Assembly (NCBI GenBank): GCA_027946555.1
Contig: JAPEVC010000013.1
Span: 186,001 to 250,000, forward strand
Length of the DNA stretch: 64,000 bases
Reading direction: 5' to 3'
From: Gnomoniopsis sp. IMI 355080
Lineage: Eukaryota; Ascomycota; Sordariomycetes; Diaporthales; Gnomoniaceae
Part shown: positions 12,209 to 24,510 of the stretch, piece after piece
How positions within the stretch are numbered: position 1 is the first letter of the stretch
Layout: the number at the start of each line of letters is the position of its first letter
Made by a program: the position numbers and the translations under genes
The notes under the pieces: generated by a model
The model's input: only the letters and a program-made list of their open reading frames with translations
Told to the model about the DNA's origin: nothing
Database searches by the model: none

Positions 12209-12233
12209 ATATAAATATATATATATGTGTGTA
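12209..12233. repeat. AT/GT microsatellite in the 5' leader of the SGNH hydrolase gene
   Basis: A TA-dinucleotide run merging into GT dinucleotides, about 45 bp before the chosen start codon. It may also supply the TATA element of this gene on the minus strand. Confidence 0.7.
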
Positions 12234-12858
12234 TCCTGGGTATGTTGATGCGTGAACACGTGTATTGTTCCGCGTAAAGTCACGTATGCATCGCAGTCAA
12301 TGAGTGTCCCAACAGCGTCGTCGTCGTCCTCCTCCTACTCGCACCGCAAAGCGAGAGGGTTACAATTGCCAGAACAAGGGCGAATGAAGGTGGCTTTGAG
12401 TCGTTTGTTCTGATATGGAATGCCGAGGGAGAGGGACGAGATAGCACACGAACAGCACAGGAATTTATTTTATATGAAGTCCTAATGCGGGAACGGTAGC
12501 AAGGGCAGCCAAAGGGTTTGTGAGGAGCGAGGCTGTGTGTAGATTCTCGAAGGAGACGAAGGAATGCCAAGAGATAAAGGGAAGCGCCAACGGGAACGTG
12601 TGGTACAACAAAAGCCCCGGACCCTTATGTATGTATTAAAGTACAGTACCGCCCGTGGGACATATTTTAGCCCAGTCTGGGCTTCTAGTGAACGGCACGG
12701 CACGATAATGGATGGGGTGAAGGTACATAAGTAGCTTGGGAACCATTGATCGGGTGTGCGGCATTGTGTGGACATGGGGGCCGGGGAGGGAAGGATGAGG
12801 TCAGTAGGTATATACATGGCGTATAGTGCAGTGCGCTTCAGCTGGGGAAGGACTTACT

Positions 12859-12874
12859 GTGTGTGTGTGTGTGT
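12859..12874. repeat. (GT)8 microsatellite
   Basis: Perfect GT dinucleotide run in non-coding DNA. Confidence 0.85.
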
Positions 12875-12930
12875 AAGTACCAAGTATCTGGAGTTCCTGA
12901 CAAGCGAGACCGAATGAGGACTGTGTGTGC

Positions 12931-12949
12931 GAGAGAGAGAGAGAGAGAG
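12931..12949. repeat. (GA)9 microsatellite
   Basis: Perfect GA dinucleotide run about 60 bp from the GT run. Confidence 0.85.
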
Positions 12950-14172
12950 CCTGCCTTACCGCAGCGCCCAGGAGCCCAGAGAGAACACCCCCCCTGCGAG
13001 CAATGACTTGCAAAGAAAGCACGGCACGAAACGCTAATTGAAGACCAGGGGTGTTTTGGGCTGAAGGAAGAAGCTGCCTCATGTTTCCTAGGTAGGCAAA
13101 GCTTCTGAAAGCTTGTTTTTGGAGCTTGGCCCCAGCTGGACATGGGCGGCGCTGTTGTCGCTAGCCAGCTCACCGATCCCACACACACTGGGCCCCTGGT
13201 AGTGGTAGTCAGGCACTTATCCAAGAAAGGATTAAGAAAAGGTGAGAAACGCAATTTGTTTGTGAACTGTCACCACACTAAAACGCTACAGGAAGAAAAG
13301 CCTAAAAAATCTCTGGGTAAGCTTGGCTGGCAAGGGACCCCCCCACTCTCTCACTCTCTCAGTTTCTCTCTCCCTTGACCCTAAAAGGAAGGGCGCTTAC
13401 AAGACACTTCATCAAACAGGCACCAGCAGGAACAGAGAAATCCTCTGACTGACGAGTCCGCTGACGCCCCGCCTTTCTCAAATGCTCTAGTTTTTTCGGG
13501 AACAATGGTAGTGAATACCTAGACAGTATGTAGGAAAGCCTGGTAGTAGAATGGGATGCTGACGAACTGGGGTCCCGAATAGGTTCATGAAATCTGATGA
13601 GAGACATCCAACAAAGAAACACGTCGTCAAGCTTGCAGCTGCGTCCACGTTGCATCACCCACTAACACGCCTGGCAGCGCCACAATAGAGGAGCGATGAG
13701 GACTTGTGCCCCACGTGTCGAGAAATTGATCCGTGCTACGCATGCCACGCAGGACTTGTGGGAGCTGTCCAACAAAGTCGTCATGATACGCTTAGACCCT
13801 CGTTTTGAGGTATTGCGGATGCGGATACCTGAGTAATCATTGCTCACTCGCAGCAATACAGTGAGGCTATTGGGGGCCGTCAGTGCAACGGCGATATCCA
13901 TTGAATGGTTTTCGTGCCGTGATATCCGTGTGGAGATACGAACATGGACATGCTTTTTTCTCTTTCTTTTGTTCTATTTTGTCTTTGAAATCGTAGGGGA
14001 GCCGCACACAGCAGGCTACCGGTCACAGCGCTGGCTGGAAGTCCGTCACAGCCGAGGAACCCCCGGTCGTTCATGACGGGCTGACAATGTCAAATCATCC
14101 GGGTAATGCATGCCGAGACCTCTTCCAGATCAAAAAGATCGGCGACCAACCAACAAGTTCGGGTCCTAGATT

Positions 14173-14184
14173 CCCCCCCCCCCC
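14173..14184. repeat. C12 homopolymer run
   Basis: Twelve consecutive cytosines in non-coding DNA. Confidence 0.8.
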
Positions 14185-15762
14185 AGTTCAAAGTCGTCAG
14201 TCTACGTTTACTTGCGTAATGGGTGGATCTCGGCGTGTGATGTAGACCTCATAATGGATGAGGTATGAAGATCGTTCTGATCGCAGTAGTGAGGTCACTT
14301 GAAATCTTGGTTTTGCATCGTCAGTGAGTTATCAGATTGTGGGAATTGCACTGTCGTTCAGCGCCCTCCTTCAACTATGGAGTTTACCGGGCCTTCTCTG
14401 ACTTTTTCGTTTTGAGACCCGAGAAATGCAGGAGCTGCGACTCGGACAAATTCGTTTGGGGCCAATCAGATATCCGATACTCTGCTCGAGCCCACAGGGA
14501 AAGCAAACTGTGGTCCCAAAGTGCAGATCCGTTTCAAAGACCGGGGGCTGCATCGATGGGACGGCACCAAAGAAAAAAAAAAGGTTAATAATCCTCGCTT
14601 TGGCCCCCTCCACACCGTGTTACACGTGCTGCAGACCAATGCAAAAAAATGGCTTGGCCGTCAAAATGCCTTACTTGGGGGCAAATGGTCCCGACGCAAA
14701 GGAGTCGTTTCAAGCATGTCAAGTGTTTGGAACCGCAGATTTGCTTCGACGTTGAAGGGAAAAAAGAAAGATGGGACGACAGGGGGGGTCAGTTGGGGGT
14801 TCCTAAGCTTTCGTCCCAACTGTGTTTGAAGGGGGTGGATAGGTGCTCAGCGCCAATGGCTCAGAGTAGCCAGAGGCTACACCTACCTTAAAATCAGGCC
14901 CCCACACACGGGAGATACTGAGTGTGAGTACCAAGTACTCTTCCGACACGGGCAAAAGTTGCCTTTTGTTGGTACCTGCATCTTCACACTTTGGGAACTC
15001 CACCCGCAACGAGGCCCCGTAACAGTCTCGGTGTCCTGGACAGTTTGAGCAATAAACGTGATCATCAACGTTGCAACTCTCAATTTTTTTTCCTATTGGC
15101 TGACTGTGTAATTTCCCAACGTGTGGCTTGCCGCTGCTGAAATTGACTCTTGTTACATTTTGGCGCCTTCTCTCCATGCCACTGTACTTCACGCGATGAC
15201 TTTAATATTAACCTTATACTCAGCCTCTTTGTACGACCCACAGAATGCGACCGTAGCCCGACAAGAAGCTACCTGTGTACGTGATAGCGATGCTAAAAGC
15301 TATCAGGTAGGGCAGGGCTTTTACTTGAGATTAGACAATTTTGAGGAAAATGAACAGGCTGCCTAGACTTGGCGGAAGCCATACGAGTTTGTATGTACTG
15401 AGTATTTTGGTTGTTATTAGTAAACTCGTTCCCCATCCAACATGGATGCCTCCACTGAACGCGCGATGGAAACACCAAGAATTGACCTTTGTCTGGCTGA
15501 ACCTTGCCCGCCATAATCTTCCAACCCTTGATGAGCAGACTAGTACACGCTAGTATACAGTTTCACTGCCGGACAGCCCGTATTCTTCTCCCAATACCCC
15601 TCATGACTCGAATGCGAGATGACCGAGTTCAAGTAGGATGACACAGCCTCCTTACAATATCACCGTGACAGTCTGTAGGCTTCTTTCCCAAGGACGCCAA
15701 AAATCTCGTCCATGTTTTCCCCACAAAGAGGCGCAGTCAAAATCCCTCCATCAGATAGTTCA

Positions 15763-18345
15763 TCAGAACTCCCAACCTTCTTCTCCACCACGTCTCACGG
15801 GAAGCTTGCCTAGCCAGCTGCGCTCGCCAAAGGCCAAACGCCCTTCTTCCTCACGTGGTGGACCCCTGGCTGCAGCGCGCGCCCTAGCCCGGTCGGCAAT
15901 CTTCACCTCGTCGTCCAGGCTAACCGTGTCGTGCACGCGTTTTCGTGCCGACTCCCTTTGACCATCGGCCTTGCGCTTGCGGGATTGCTGCTGACAAGGA
16001 CTTGGACTTGGACTAGGACTCGTACTCGGACTTGGCCCAGGGCTGGGGCTGTTCGCCATGGTGACGCTGCTTGCGGCGCTTGAAGGCGCCCTGCGATGAC
16101 TCCCAAAATTTGGCTGATTGGGCGTACTCAGGGAAGACCAGGCGGTCTGTCGCGAGCGGGAGCTTTCGCCAGTGGTAGGTGGGGACGATTGTGAGGGCTC
16201 GACACTCAGGCGTGCCATGTTTTCAAGTAGACTGCCGTCATTATCCTCGTCCGAGTCGTCGATGGTAATGACCATTCTACTTGGGTGGCGGCGTTCGCGA
16301 TGGCTTTCACGCATTGCAATCTGCAACGCTTCATCTTCATCCAGGTCCCCGTTCAGGCGGGTGTACTCAGGCAGGCGAGGACCTGGAGCACCACTAGCTG
16401 CTGGCTGTGGTCGATGACCATTCAGACCCAGTGAAGCTGAAGCAAGATGCCGATCACGATCTTGACGCTCGAGGAATTTACGGATGCTTTCGAAGAAGAC
16501 TTTGGCGACCGAGGCGGGGAACGCGTTGCCGATTTGTTTCTTGATAGCAGTCTTCGAGGGGCCTATAAAATTATGATCAAGCGGGTATCCATTCAGCGTG
16601 GCAAGCTCACGAATGGTAAAGTCACGCTGACCGCTATAGTGAACCATTTCTTGAGGCCCGGTACATAAGATCGTTCTCGGTAGAGGGATATGTGGGTTTC
16701 GCGGTGCTCTCAAGACCTGTCGAGCATTCTGGATATCGTGAAGCGTGATATCGCGCGGGAAGCGACCGCCAATGGCCATAGCTTCCGTAACAAAGGGCTT
16801 TCGACCATGGCCGTGAGTTGGAGCGGGCCAAGGGGGCAGCTGTTCTCCGGGGGCGGCGCCGATGATGATCAAGCGTTTGCGATTCTGTGGCAGGCCGTAT
16901 TGGATTAACTCGACTCTTTCCTGCCTATACCGTAAGGGTTAGAGTAGCCTAAGAAACGAGGCGGATCAGAGCCATCTAACTCACCACTGAACCGAGTATC
17001 CAAATCTAGTGAAACATTGGATTAACTTGTTGAAGTGACCGGTGAAACGCTCAGCCAGAAGGCCATAGGTCTGTTCCACGGTAAAAACTCTCGGGCGGAT
17101 GCGCTCGATAATTTCTCCGCAGGAGAATAGGACGACTTCGTTCTCATCGTCTTCCCTCTTGTGGGTATTTGCAGGAGAAAAGTGCTGACAAGGGGGAGAA
17201 ATGTGAAGGACATCGATATAAGGGAGGGCTTCAACTGGCGTGCTGACAATGAAGTCGTGGATATCTTGTCGAATCAGGACAGTGTCGGGGAAGTTACGTC
17301 GGTAGCTATTGCAAGCACTCTCCCAGAGGTCGATTGCGATCGTAGGCTAGTTATGAACAAGGATGATGATCAGTCAGTCCAAGATTCAATAATATACTCA
17401 GCGATCCTGTAATAGAGGCTGTGAACATACCTTGAGACCTCCCTGGCGAGCACCGCTGCTGGCGCCGCCGGCGCCGCAGAACGCATCACCATATGTGTAC
17501 TCTCTTTGTACCCAAGATTGTCTTCCTCCCGATGGATGCCTCCTGAGCCACTCTCCACGGCGGTCGTCATCGGGGATCCGATAGGCCGGATCATGGATAT
17601 CGTCCTCCAGCAGGTGAATGGCGGAAGCGCCAAAAGCCTTGCCAGCCTTTCGAAAGCTTGCATTCCGGTATTGAAGTTTCATTTTCCAGCGACAAGTCAA
17701 AGGCGCAAATTCTTGCTTATACCGGGTCTTCTCTTCCTTTTCCATATTCAACATGCTGCCCCAAGTTGTATCATTGCCATACCGGCAATTGCGGGGGGAA
17801 CTGATATCCGTGTTGGTTTTGTGAAACTCACGGATTGCCAAGGTCTCGTGAGGTAGGACCTCAATCATGGCCTGCTGCTCATCGGGGCGCCCATCATCTT
17901 CGTCGATTTCGAGGATTTGGCAGACTTCATTGATGCTACGTTCGAATCGTCCGCGCATGGAGCTGTTTCGGGCATAGGGTAGACCACGGAGCAGCACCTC
18001 GTTGCTGGTGAAACTAACCCAGATTTGTTTGATCTCGAGAAATTGGACTTGCCAGAATTGTCCAACAGGCTGAGCGAGTTCGAAGAAGTCGTTGATGCGG
18101 TACTCAATACTGTCCACGCTATAAGCCTGTACTGGTCGATGAGTGTTGTGTAGGGGAGCGTTTCTTTGCTTCTTGGGGGCACGGCGCCCCTGGGGTTGCT
18201 GCCCGTAATATCCTGGTAGCGTACTGTCACGCTCTTCGTTCTCTTCCTGTTGTATGCGGTCGGCGATGCGGCGGACTTCCTCGTCGTATGCGGCCTCACC
18301 CTCTTCGGTCAGGTCGATGACTTCTCGATCCTCGTGGTTGGCCAT
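15763..18345 (-). CDS. rid: RID/Masc1-type C5-cytosine DNA methyltransferase
   Basis: Putative DNA methyltransferase of the fungal RID/Masc1/DmtA family, which is needed for repeat-induced point mutation in Neurospora and premeiotic methylation in Ascobolus. Exons: 18345-17431, 17346-16985, 16924-15763 (812 aa, close to Neurospora RID). The N-terminal 280 residues are poorly conserved. The catalytic domain has motif I FCGAGG (289-294), motif IV SPPCQ with Cys358, motif VI as VEQT (395-398), motif VIII YGLPQNRKR (435-443), a motif IX region around RELATLNGYP, and motif X around QIGNAFPAS. The EQT in place of the usual ENV marks the RID/Masc1 family. The C-terminal tail is low complexity, with serine-proline repeats and basic patches. 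The second intron uses GTGAGT and a TAG acceptor so that YSVQWQERVEL reads through. No catalytic motif is broken. Confidence 0.93.
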
Positions 18346-19258
18346 CTCGACTGACTACGGCCACAAGTTAAAGAAAGAGAAACTAGGAAAGGGCAAAATG
18401 ATAAGGACGTAGAGCAAAGGCAGAGCCCAGTGCTGGTGAGAAGGAGCTTGGGGGGTTGGGGAGAAACGGCAGAGATGGGTATTGGCATTGGCAAGTGAGT
18501 AAAACTGACCAGGAAAGCGGGCCTCTTGATCAGACACCCAAACGGAAGACCTTGATAGTAGTCAGTTCGCCTTGAAACGAAACATCAATGGTGAAGATGA
18601 TGAGCAGAGCTGAGAGAAGGAAGTAGAGGACACCTGCATCCAGAATTGAAACAAGAAGGGGGCTGCAGGTTGATAGAACGAGAGATTGTTGGTGGAAGGA
18701 AAGACCGGAGTTTGGAGTTTTCAAAACTCCAGATCTTAGCTTTTGGCAATAGACAATCGATAATCGCTTCCATAGCAACGCTTCCAATATCTTCCAGGTT
18801 CCATGGCCGTCTCTCGTGAACTGGACCGTGATGCAGGTGTTATGAAGCAGCTGTGGCCAGACCCCGATACCAACTCTCTGCTCAGAGCTGTTCTCACTTG
18901 GTCCGAGATTTCTCTGGGTCATGGTCAGTATGGCAATTTCTCCTTGATATGCGTTTTCCGATAATCCCAAGAGCCCTGGCTCGTACTTAATGTGACGGTA
19001 TAGCTACCTGCAGTTCAGAGGCGCTGTTCCACGCACTTCTTGCCAAGACGCACTGGATGCTGACGTTCACTTGCCCATACTTGCCCACTCGAGCACCTGC
19101 AATTAAGCAGACATAAGGGGTAAACATTATCGATATATCGAGGGTATAAGTCTAAAAAGCAATCGAACAAAGTCGTAGATGCAAAAAGCAAGACTCAAAA
19201 CAGCCACACTGTCCACGCAAAAAGGGTATCTTGCGAAGTGCAACCAGGCAGCAAGATG
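18346..19258. other. 5' region of rid and 3' flank of the flippase
   Basis: Both neighbours are on the minus strand. A 146-codon open frame (18530-18970) starts with TTG and has no recognisable domain, so it is not called. The sequence near rid may form its leader. Confidence 0.55.
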
Positions 19259-22200
19259 CTATGCCACCACCTGGTCCTCCTCCTCCTCCTCCTCTACCAA
19301 CACCTCCTCTTGGCCCCTCTCCTCTGCTTCCAGAATCCTTTCCAACCTCTGCTTCACCCCCTTGTCCTTCTCCATCTCCTGCCACAGCTCCAAATCCCAA
19401 TCCTCTAGATTCCCTTCGATCCAATCCACCGGCTTCTTTCTGCTGCGCCTCACGCGCTTCCACCAGCCCTTGCCCCAGCGCCAGAGACCGAGAATGACCA
19501 TCGTTCGTTTGGTCATCTTGAAGCCCATCTGCAGGATGAAGAGGAGCACCAACACGCCGATAAGCGTGAGCCACCATCCTGGATCGCGGCCGAAGACGTG
19601 TAAGAAACCGCCACGGACGTCATACGGCGACTGTTCGGCGGTGTAGATGCCCGACAGAAAGACCTGCCAGACCCACCAGCCGCCAAAGGTTACGCCAAAG
19701 GCGGCCAACGTTATGGCAGATTTGTAATGTGTTTCGATAATGCTGTGTCATGTCAGTATTCTGTCTTTTTTTTTTTCAGGCTCAAAGGCGAGCAGGGTTG
19801 GACGATCCTTACAGTAGCTTCCAATTCGTCCAACAAATGCACACACTAAAGATCAAATCGCCAAACGCAAAAAGACCATCGTCCCTCAGCCCACCCAGCT
19901 GGCCAAAGAAGCCATACGAGGCCCAGCACCCGAAAAAGACGAGAACACCTTCCACGCCAGCGCCGAGCATCCACCCTGCATATTTCCACAAATTCAGGGC
20001 CTTCCCACGTTGCCCGTATACGTATAATTCTGGCACCGCCAAGAGCGTCTCAGCCTTGAGGTCCTGCTCCCACACCCCGGGCACGATCACACAAAGACTG
20101 GTGAAGAGCACGTTCAACACCGTCAAGCTCCAGCTCTCGTACAGCGAGGTGCCAGTATACCCCGTCCACCGCGTAAAGATCTCCTGCGGCAGGTAGAAGA
20201 ACATCTCCTTCCAGAACGTCCACAAGACAAACTTGGACGTGCGGACATAGTTCCACCGCCCGTGCACAAGCAAGAGCCGCTGGAGGAAACTGAATTGTGA
20301 GATGGCATAGTCAGCCACGCGCGCAGCCTGCAGGCCCTCACGACCCGAGATGCCGACCCCGACGTGGGCCTCCGCAATCATAGCCAGGTCATTGGCGCCG
20401 TCGCCGATCGCGAGGGTGAGGCAGGGCGATGTGACGGGACGCGACGCAGTGGATTTGCGCGTGGCGCGGACGATGAACGCCTTTTGGGCGGGCGAGGCGC
20501 GACAGCAGATGACCGAGTCAATGTGTGGGATCATGGAGAAGAGCAGGTCCTTGAGTCGCGGGTTCGTCGGGTCGTCCGTCGGGCTCTCCACCATGGAGAG
20601 GGTGTGGCCGTCAATGACAACGACGGTGTGGTTGCGGGCCGTTGGTGTTGGTGTGAAGGGGGAGCCGTCCGAGATCTGCAAGTCTTCCATAACTTCGAGC
20701 ATCTGGCTCTCTAGATCCCCTGTTGTGGCATCGAGGATATAAATTTGTGATTCCGGGAGGCAGATGCGGGCCGAGTGGGCAATGTTGATGGCGGTCTCAC
20801 GCTTGTCGCCTGTAAGCATCCAGATCTTGATGTTGGCCCGGCGAAGCTTATCAATGGTCTCAGGGACGCCCTTCTGCAATTTGTCCTCAATCGCGGAGGC
20901 GCCGACGAGTTCCAGGTTCTGCTCAATCAGCTCTCCAGCTTTTTCAATCTGGTCTTGTCGGTCGACGAGGCTTGTCTCGGCTGCGTGGAATACCTTCTTC
21001 CAGGCCTGATACTCCGTTTCCGGGATGTACTTGTGTGCATACAGGAGCGTGCGCAAGCCCTCGGTCGCGAAGTCGTCGAGGAGCTGGAATGAACGAGTGA
21101 AAATGGTAGCCTCATCGTTGATGGATGGATCGTCCAAAAAGTCAAATTTGTCGCCTCGCCGGCCAACCGCAGACCGTGCCCGAGGTGTCAGTGAGGGCGT
21201 TACATCGAGAGATGTCCCTCTGCTGAGCGATGGCCGGGAGCGCTCTTCCATAGCATATACATTGTTGATATCGAAGGATTTGCTCCTGCCATATATTGGA
21301 GGTCGAAGACCAGAGCCACCAGAGCCCCCGATGCTGGGCCTATTCCCTCCAATGCTGCGACGGATGGTCAGACTGGGCCGGCCTCCGAAGCTGTTTCGGG
21401 GTTCTTGTTGTAAGCTCTTCCTCTGAAGTGCGCGCTCCATCTCCGCGCTCTGCTTGACCTCTTCCGCTTTCTGCATGGCAACCTGCGCCATCCTCAAACG
21501 AGGAAGTATCAGCGAGTCAGCTCCCTTGCAAATCATCCATATCCTTCGATCCGGGCATCGCAAGACTATGGACATCCGCTTTCTCTTGCTGCTGAATTCG
21601 ATGACATCCAGGATCTCATAGATCCTGGTAGCTTCGGAGCCGTCCGCATTGACAATCCTCAGCGTGATTTGCTGAGCTGACCGCTGAATGACCGTATATC
21701 CCAACTCCTGTGCCGCTCTGACCAGAGCCAATTCATCCGGTGAAGACGCTTGAAATTCAATCTCGCCATCTCGTATCTCTGGGAGACAGCTATGGCAAAG
21801 CGCCATTGCTAGGATATTTTGCACCGCCTTCCGAGCAAATAATGAGTTCGGACGGCTGCGGATGAAGTCGACCAAGTCCTCCGTAGTGACATCGGATCGA
21901 GGACGTCCTGCACCAGCTCTTCTCCTCCAGTGGGAAGAAGATCGCCTATCGGATGTGGGAGGTTGGGCACCCATTCGGGGTGCATCCGCATCTGAGGTAC
22001 TTCGCGAGAGACTGGGTTTGATTTCCATCGAACGTGCCCGAGGTGAAAGCTTTTCCACGCATAACCCAGTAGCGTTGTCGGCCAGAGGCTCAGCCAGCCC
22101 TCTGCGTATGTCCATGTCATGAAGCCAAGCCGTACCTGCGATGGTCATTCTCCTGAACTTCATGACGTTCTCCGTCAAAGTCCCCGTCTTGTCAGAGAAT

Positions 22201-23699
22201 ATGTACCCAATCTGACCCAAATTCTCCAAGATCGTATTGGTATTGCACCTGGCCGGCGTGTCCGTTGCTTCGTCGTACATACCCAAATCTCCATTCAAAA
22301 TAAGCATCTGCCCGATCTTGACAATTTCCAGGCTGACGTATAAAGCCAGTGGGATGACGTTGTTGAACATGATGGCATAACCAATGATAATATCCTCGGC
22401 TGGCACACTGTCTCCACGGATATACCAAGCATACTCCTCAGTGCTTCTCCGCCACAGATAATAGCCAATGGAGCAGCCCATTGTGAGGAAGATAACATAG
22501 AGAACCAGGCTAAGAACCACCCGATTCCAGACTGATTCGAGAGCCGGCCTTTTCGCTTTCGGATGGTGATTCGCGTTCATACGGATCTTGCATTCCTCGC
22601 CGCTGTTGATGACAACTCCGATCACACAGGGCGTGTTCCGGAGGGTGCTGCCACGGTAGACAATCTCGTTCAGAGTCAGTGGCACAGTCTTTCCATTGAC
22701 AGTGACACGGCCATTGAAGCCGTAGAGGTCCGCGTTGGGATCCTCAACCACAAACTCCGCTTTACAAGCAAGTAGACCCTGAAGTGAGTCGCATCCTTTG
22801 AACTCTGAAAGAACTTGCTTGCTCTTCAGATTTGTTTCACCATCTAAGGCCATGGTTTCAACATAAGCAAGGCCATTCTCGCCATCAGCGTGAAGCAAGA
22901 TGAGATCGGCCGGAATTTCTTGGTCCCTAGACAGTTTGATCACATCGCCAACTCTGAGGTCTTTCCATGCCGCCCTTTTCCACTGAAATCCGTCTGTGAC
23001 CTCAGCATCGTGGAGCACATATGGCTCAGTGCTTTTCAAACGACGGTGGAGATGAGACTTGATGAACTGCACTGGGGACCAGGTACCGCGGCCTCCAGAA
23101 GCAGCCTCGTCTGCCCTTCGCAAGACGATCACCGGCTGCGCATTCTCCACCTTGTCCAGGCGATGCCGCTTGTAGTCGTCGTAGCCCTCCTTCACAATCG
23201 TCAACAAGACGAAGAACAGCAATGGCAGAATCGTTGTGTAGTTGCCTGTGGTCGATATGCCCGGAATAGTTTGCGGAATGCCCACGCAGAGGAAATAGAA
23301 GTTTCCAAGCCGTGTGAACTGGAAGAACAGCTGCTTCGGGAAAAAATTGATTACATTATACCGCGATGTCCGGATGGCGTTCGATATGAACGCATGGCCT
23401 CGACGCTCATCGACAAGCGCCGGAGCGGGCCCCGGATGCAAGTCGAGGGGAACGCGCCGGCCATGCTTGGATGGCGGCAACGGCTTTTCGCGGAGGATGA
23501 GTTCCACGATAATCTTCTGGTAGCACTCTCGTGCCCAAGCCTTCAACAGACGCTGCCGAGGGTGCGGAGGCTGTTGGCGCACCTGAGTGCCGGAGGATCT
23601 GGTGCCACTGTCTGCTGAGGTGACGCCGTGGCCTCGGCGTTTTACGGAGACCGTTGTGCCGTCATCGTGGAGACTTTCTGAGCCGTTGATGCCGTTCAT
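19259..23699 (-). CDS. P4-type phospholipid flippase, probably Dnf3 subfamily
   Basis: P4-ATPase predicted to move phospholipids from the outer to the cytosolic leaflet of Golgi, endosomal or plasma membranes. Exons: 23699-19813 and 19742-19259 (1456 aa); the 70-nt intron interrupts the membrane domain, and joining restores WTNWKLLIIETHYKSAITL. Key sites are the actuator motif LDGET, the phosphorylation site DKTGT with Asp503, and the hinge GDGANDLAMI. TM4 reads IPLALYVSLE where many P4 pumps carry PISL. A Ser/Arg-rich insert of roughly 130 residues lies in the nucleotide-binding domain (about nt 21130-21480). The C-terminal tail is very acidic, from a run of GAG/GAA codons. TNTILENLGQ before the P-loop and the ending of the membrane domain suggest the Dnf3/DnfD branch, but I cannot exclude another P4 class. 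Confidence 0.92.
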
Positions 23700-24510
23700 G
23701 GCGTGTCGCTATAGTAGACACGTGGCGATCTCATGACTCCTGGTGTCCGAAGCACGAAAAGAACTTCATAAATTGGATGCCAGGTAGATAGCACAGGCTG
23801 ATGATGACGGACAGTCGGTCTTACGAAACTCTGTAGACTGTCCGGCTGCTGCACCGTAGAACCGTCCGTGTAAATTTCGGTTTGTCGACGAAAATTTCAC
23901 CTCAGTCGAGGGAGCGATGGTAGAGATGAGCAAAGAACAGCGCGCACCTGAATCAAGAACAATTCTATACAAGCTCATGCAACAAAGCCAAAAACGAACG
24001 GCGAGGACATCAGATGTCAAGGACAAAGTCAAGATTCATGGCACACTCGACCACACGAGAAATGCATCTTGGCAGGCCGGGTACGCCACATCGAAATACT
24101 CCCTCTATTCCCGGAAGCCCAATCACGGCCTGGGAGACGATCCCGGGCCCCACATGCCGTTAGGAGATTGGCCCCCTAGCTAGGTACTGATCTCCACGTA
24201 GTAACCCTGCTATATTGTTATGCACGTCTCCTTTGGGTCATGTATTGGAACTGTTGACATGAATGTTCAGCTTGCCGAATTGATAGTAACGGTAGTCCAA
24301 CACTCTCTGATCCTATCACGTCGTTTCTTGTGTACTTGCTGGCTTGGGCCTTTTAGCCCATAGTCGATTGTCGATGTGCTTTTGTAAATGGCGGCTTTTG
24401 GACCTGGCGTCCAAGTATAAACCAGAAAAGGGTATCTAATTCTACAGCGTCCTCGCACCTTGTTCGCTTGCATCCCACAACACACGTCTTGCCAATCAAC
24501 ATAGAATAGT
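23700..24510. other. intergenic, nothing recognised
   Basis: Promoter side of the flippase and 3' flank of ATP25 (both minus strand). It has only short open frames with no repeats or RNA genes recognised. Confidence 0.6.

Larger units (their letters stand above)
12167..15762. other. 3.6-kb gene-poor intergenic region
   Basis: Lies between the SGNH hydrolase start and the methyltransferase stop. Contents seen: AT repeat (12209-12233), GT repeat (12859-12874), GA repeat (12931-12949), a C12 run (14173-14184), a CCTAGGTAGG motif (13087-13096) and several A- or T-runs. Open frames up to 138 codons are built largely from these repeats and resemble no protein I know. No transposon termini were recognised. 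Confidence 0.55.

Noticed and set aside
12838..13254. 138-codon minus-strand open frame
   Set aside because: Much of it is read from GT and GA microsatellites (runs such as SLSLSL and THTHTH); no family resemblance.
18530..18970. 146-codon minus-strand open frame upstream of rid
   Set aside because: Begins with TTG, no recognisable domain; more likely rid leader sequence.
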